From NCBI GenBank assembly GCA_964501915.1, contig CAZCVP010000118.1:1-25107 (forward strand): a stretch of 25,107 nt of DNA, in the 5' to 3' direction. This document shows positions 24,615-25,107 of the stretch, one piece after another. The stretch's first letter is position 1, and each line of letters begins with the position of its first letter. The position numbers and the translations under genes are program-made. This DNA is from CAYFPX01 sp964501915 (GTDB lineage Bacteria; Myxococcota_A; UBA796; CAJQPC01). The notes beneath the pieces were generated by a model, which had not been told where the DNA came from, made no database searches, and saw only the letters and a program-made list of their open reading frames with translations.

Positions 24615-25107
24615 AATGTCCGACTCCATTACTCTTGGCCACCTGCAGATCGCCTTCCTGTTCGACGCACTCACCTCGGTTCTCGAAGCAGGCGACCCCG
24701 AAGATCGCGATGCCATCGCCTACTTGCAGCGATGCGTCCCGCCGCCGTTGATGGCCGCGGCTGGACTTCTGGACTCGTCGGGGACACGCACAAGCGAGCG
24801 CTATGCCCAGGCGATGGAGCAAGGGCGGGATCGCCTCGCCGTCGAACTGCAGAACAACGAGGGAGCGGGGCTTTGTCGGAAGCTCTGGATGCTCGCCGGG
24901 CTGAGCGGGAACGTCACGGGTGCCCAGGTGGACACCATTCGTGCCCACGGTCGAGTTGTCGGTGTGGATCCCTCGCTGAACGACGAGATCGGCATGGACG
25001 TTCTCACGGAGATCTCGAAGGCTGGACGCGACATCAACGTGCCGGAAGCGTGGGCCCCTACTGGAGCGGGCGGGGGCAACGGAATCACGCCCGATGGGAC
25101 CATCACG
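24615..25107 (+). CDS. Hypothetical protein, 3' end beyond the window
   Basis: The frame is open from the ATG at 24615 to the window end, giving 164 residues. GGGGAGG lies just upstream of the start, a strong ribosome binding site. The N-terminal ~135 residues look like an all-helical soluble domain (HLQIAFLFDALTSVLEAG, ERYAQAMEQGRDRLAVEL, GLCRKLWMLAGLSG). After that comes a Gly-rich linker (PTGAGGGNGITPDGTIT), suggesting a second domain outside the window. Codon use is less GC-biased, like the divergent DUF262 gene, so it probably arrived with it. No family was recognised. Its position makes it a candidate partner or regulator of the DUF262 nuclease. Confidence 0.7.

Overview
The window is very GC-rich (one 60-base sample at 20341 has 46 G/C). 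It is densely packed with bacterial genes, many starting at GTG or TTG and many overlapping or coupled. Several predicted lipoproteins carry an LLAC-type lipobox, and there is a SPFH protein, a TPR/WD40-type exported protein and an actinobacterial/myxobacterial-style FabG4-thiolase pair. A myxobacterium or other high-GC delta-type Gram-negative is the best guess. This is inferred from style only; no marker gene fixes the taxon.

Layout. (1) 1-1980: end of tldD and complete tldE/pmbA, overlapping, which together form a peptide-processing metalloprotease. (2) 2109-3782: a small helical-repeat protein and a SPFH/band-7 protein with a long coiled coil. (3) 11039 down to 3795, minus strand: a tight run of five genes, two polytopic membrane proteins, a high-molecular-weight FabG-like reductase, a thiolase and an ABC exporter. 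(4) 11054-18201: a sulfatase-superfamily lipoprotein, a TPR/WD40-type exported protein on the opposite strand, a paralogue of one of the polytopic membrane proteins, a lipoprotein with two phospholipase-D HKD motifs, and a small lipoprotein. The two membrane paralogues share an unusual Cys-rich signature and lie as an inverted pair around the sulfatase and WD40 genes. The block looks like an uncharacterised envelope or surface-modification locus.

(5) 18202-25107 looks like the edge of a genomic island. At 18253-18277 on the minus strand there is a fragment matching the 3' end of a tmRNA (T-loop, T-stem 3' strand, acceptor 3' strand, discriminator) with no 5' half, as left at the distal end of an element integrated into ssrA. 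It is followed by a palindrome and a 10-bp tandem repeat. Beyond lie two small coupled minus-strand genes, a large 2OG-Fe(II) oxygenase whose family-like N-terminus continues upstream of any start codon, and, after a visible drop in GC near 21780, a DUF262-DUF1524-DUF4268 restriction-type defence gene. A divergent unknown gene then runs off the right end.

No integrase, CRISPR array, insertion sequence, rRNA or complete tRNA gene was seen. An intact ssrA and a recombinase would be expected to the right of the window if the island reading is correct.
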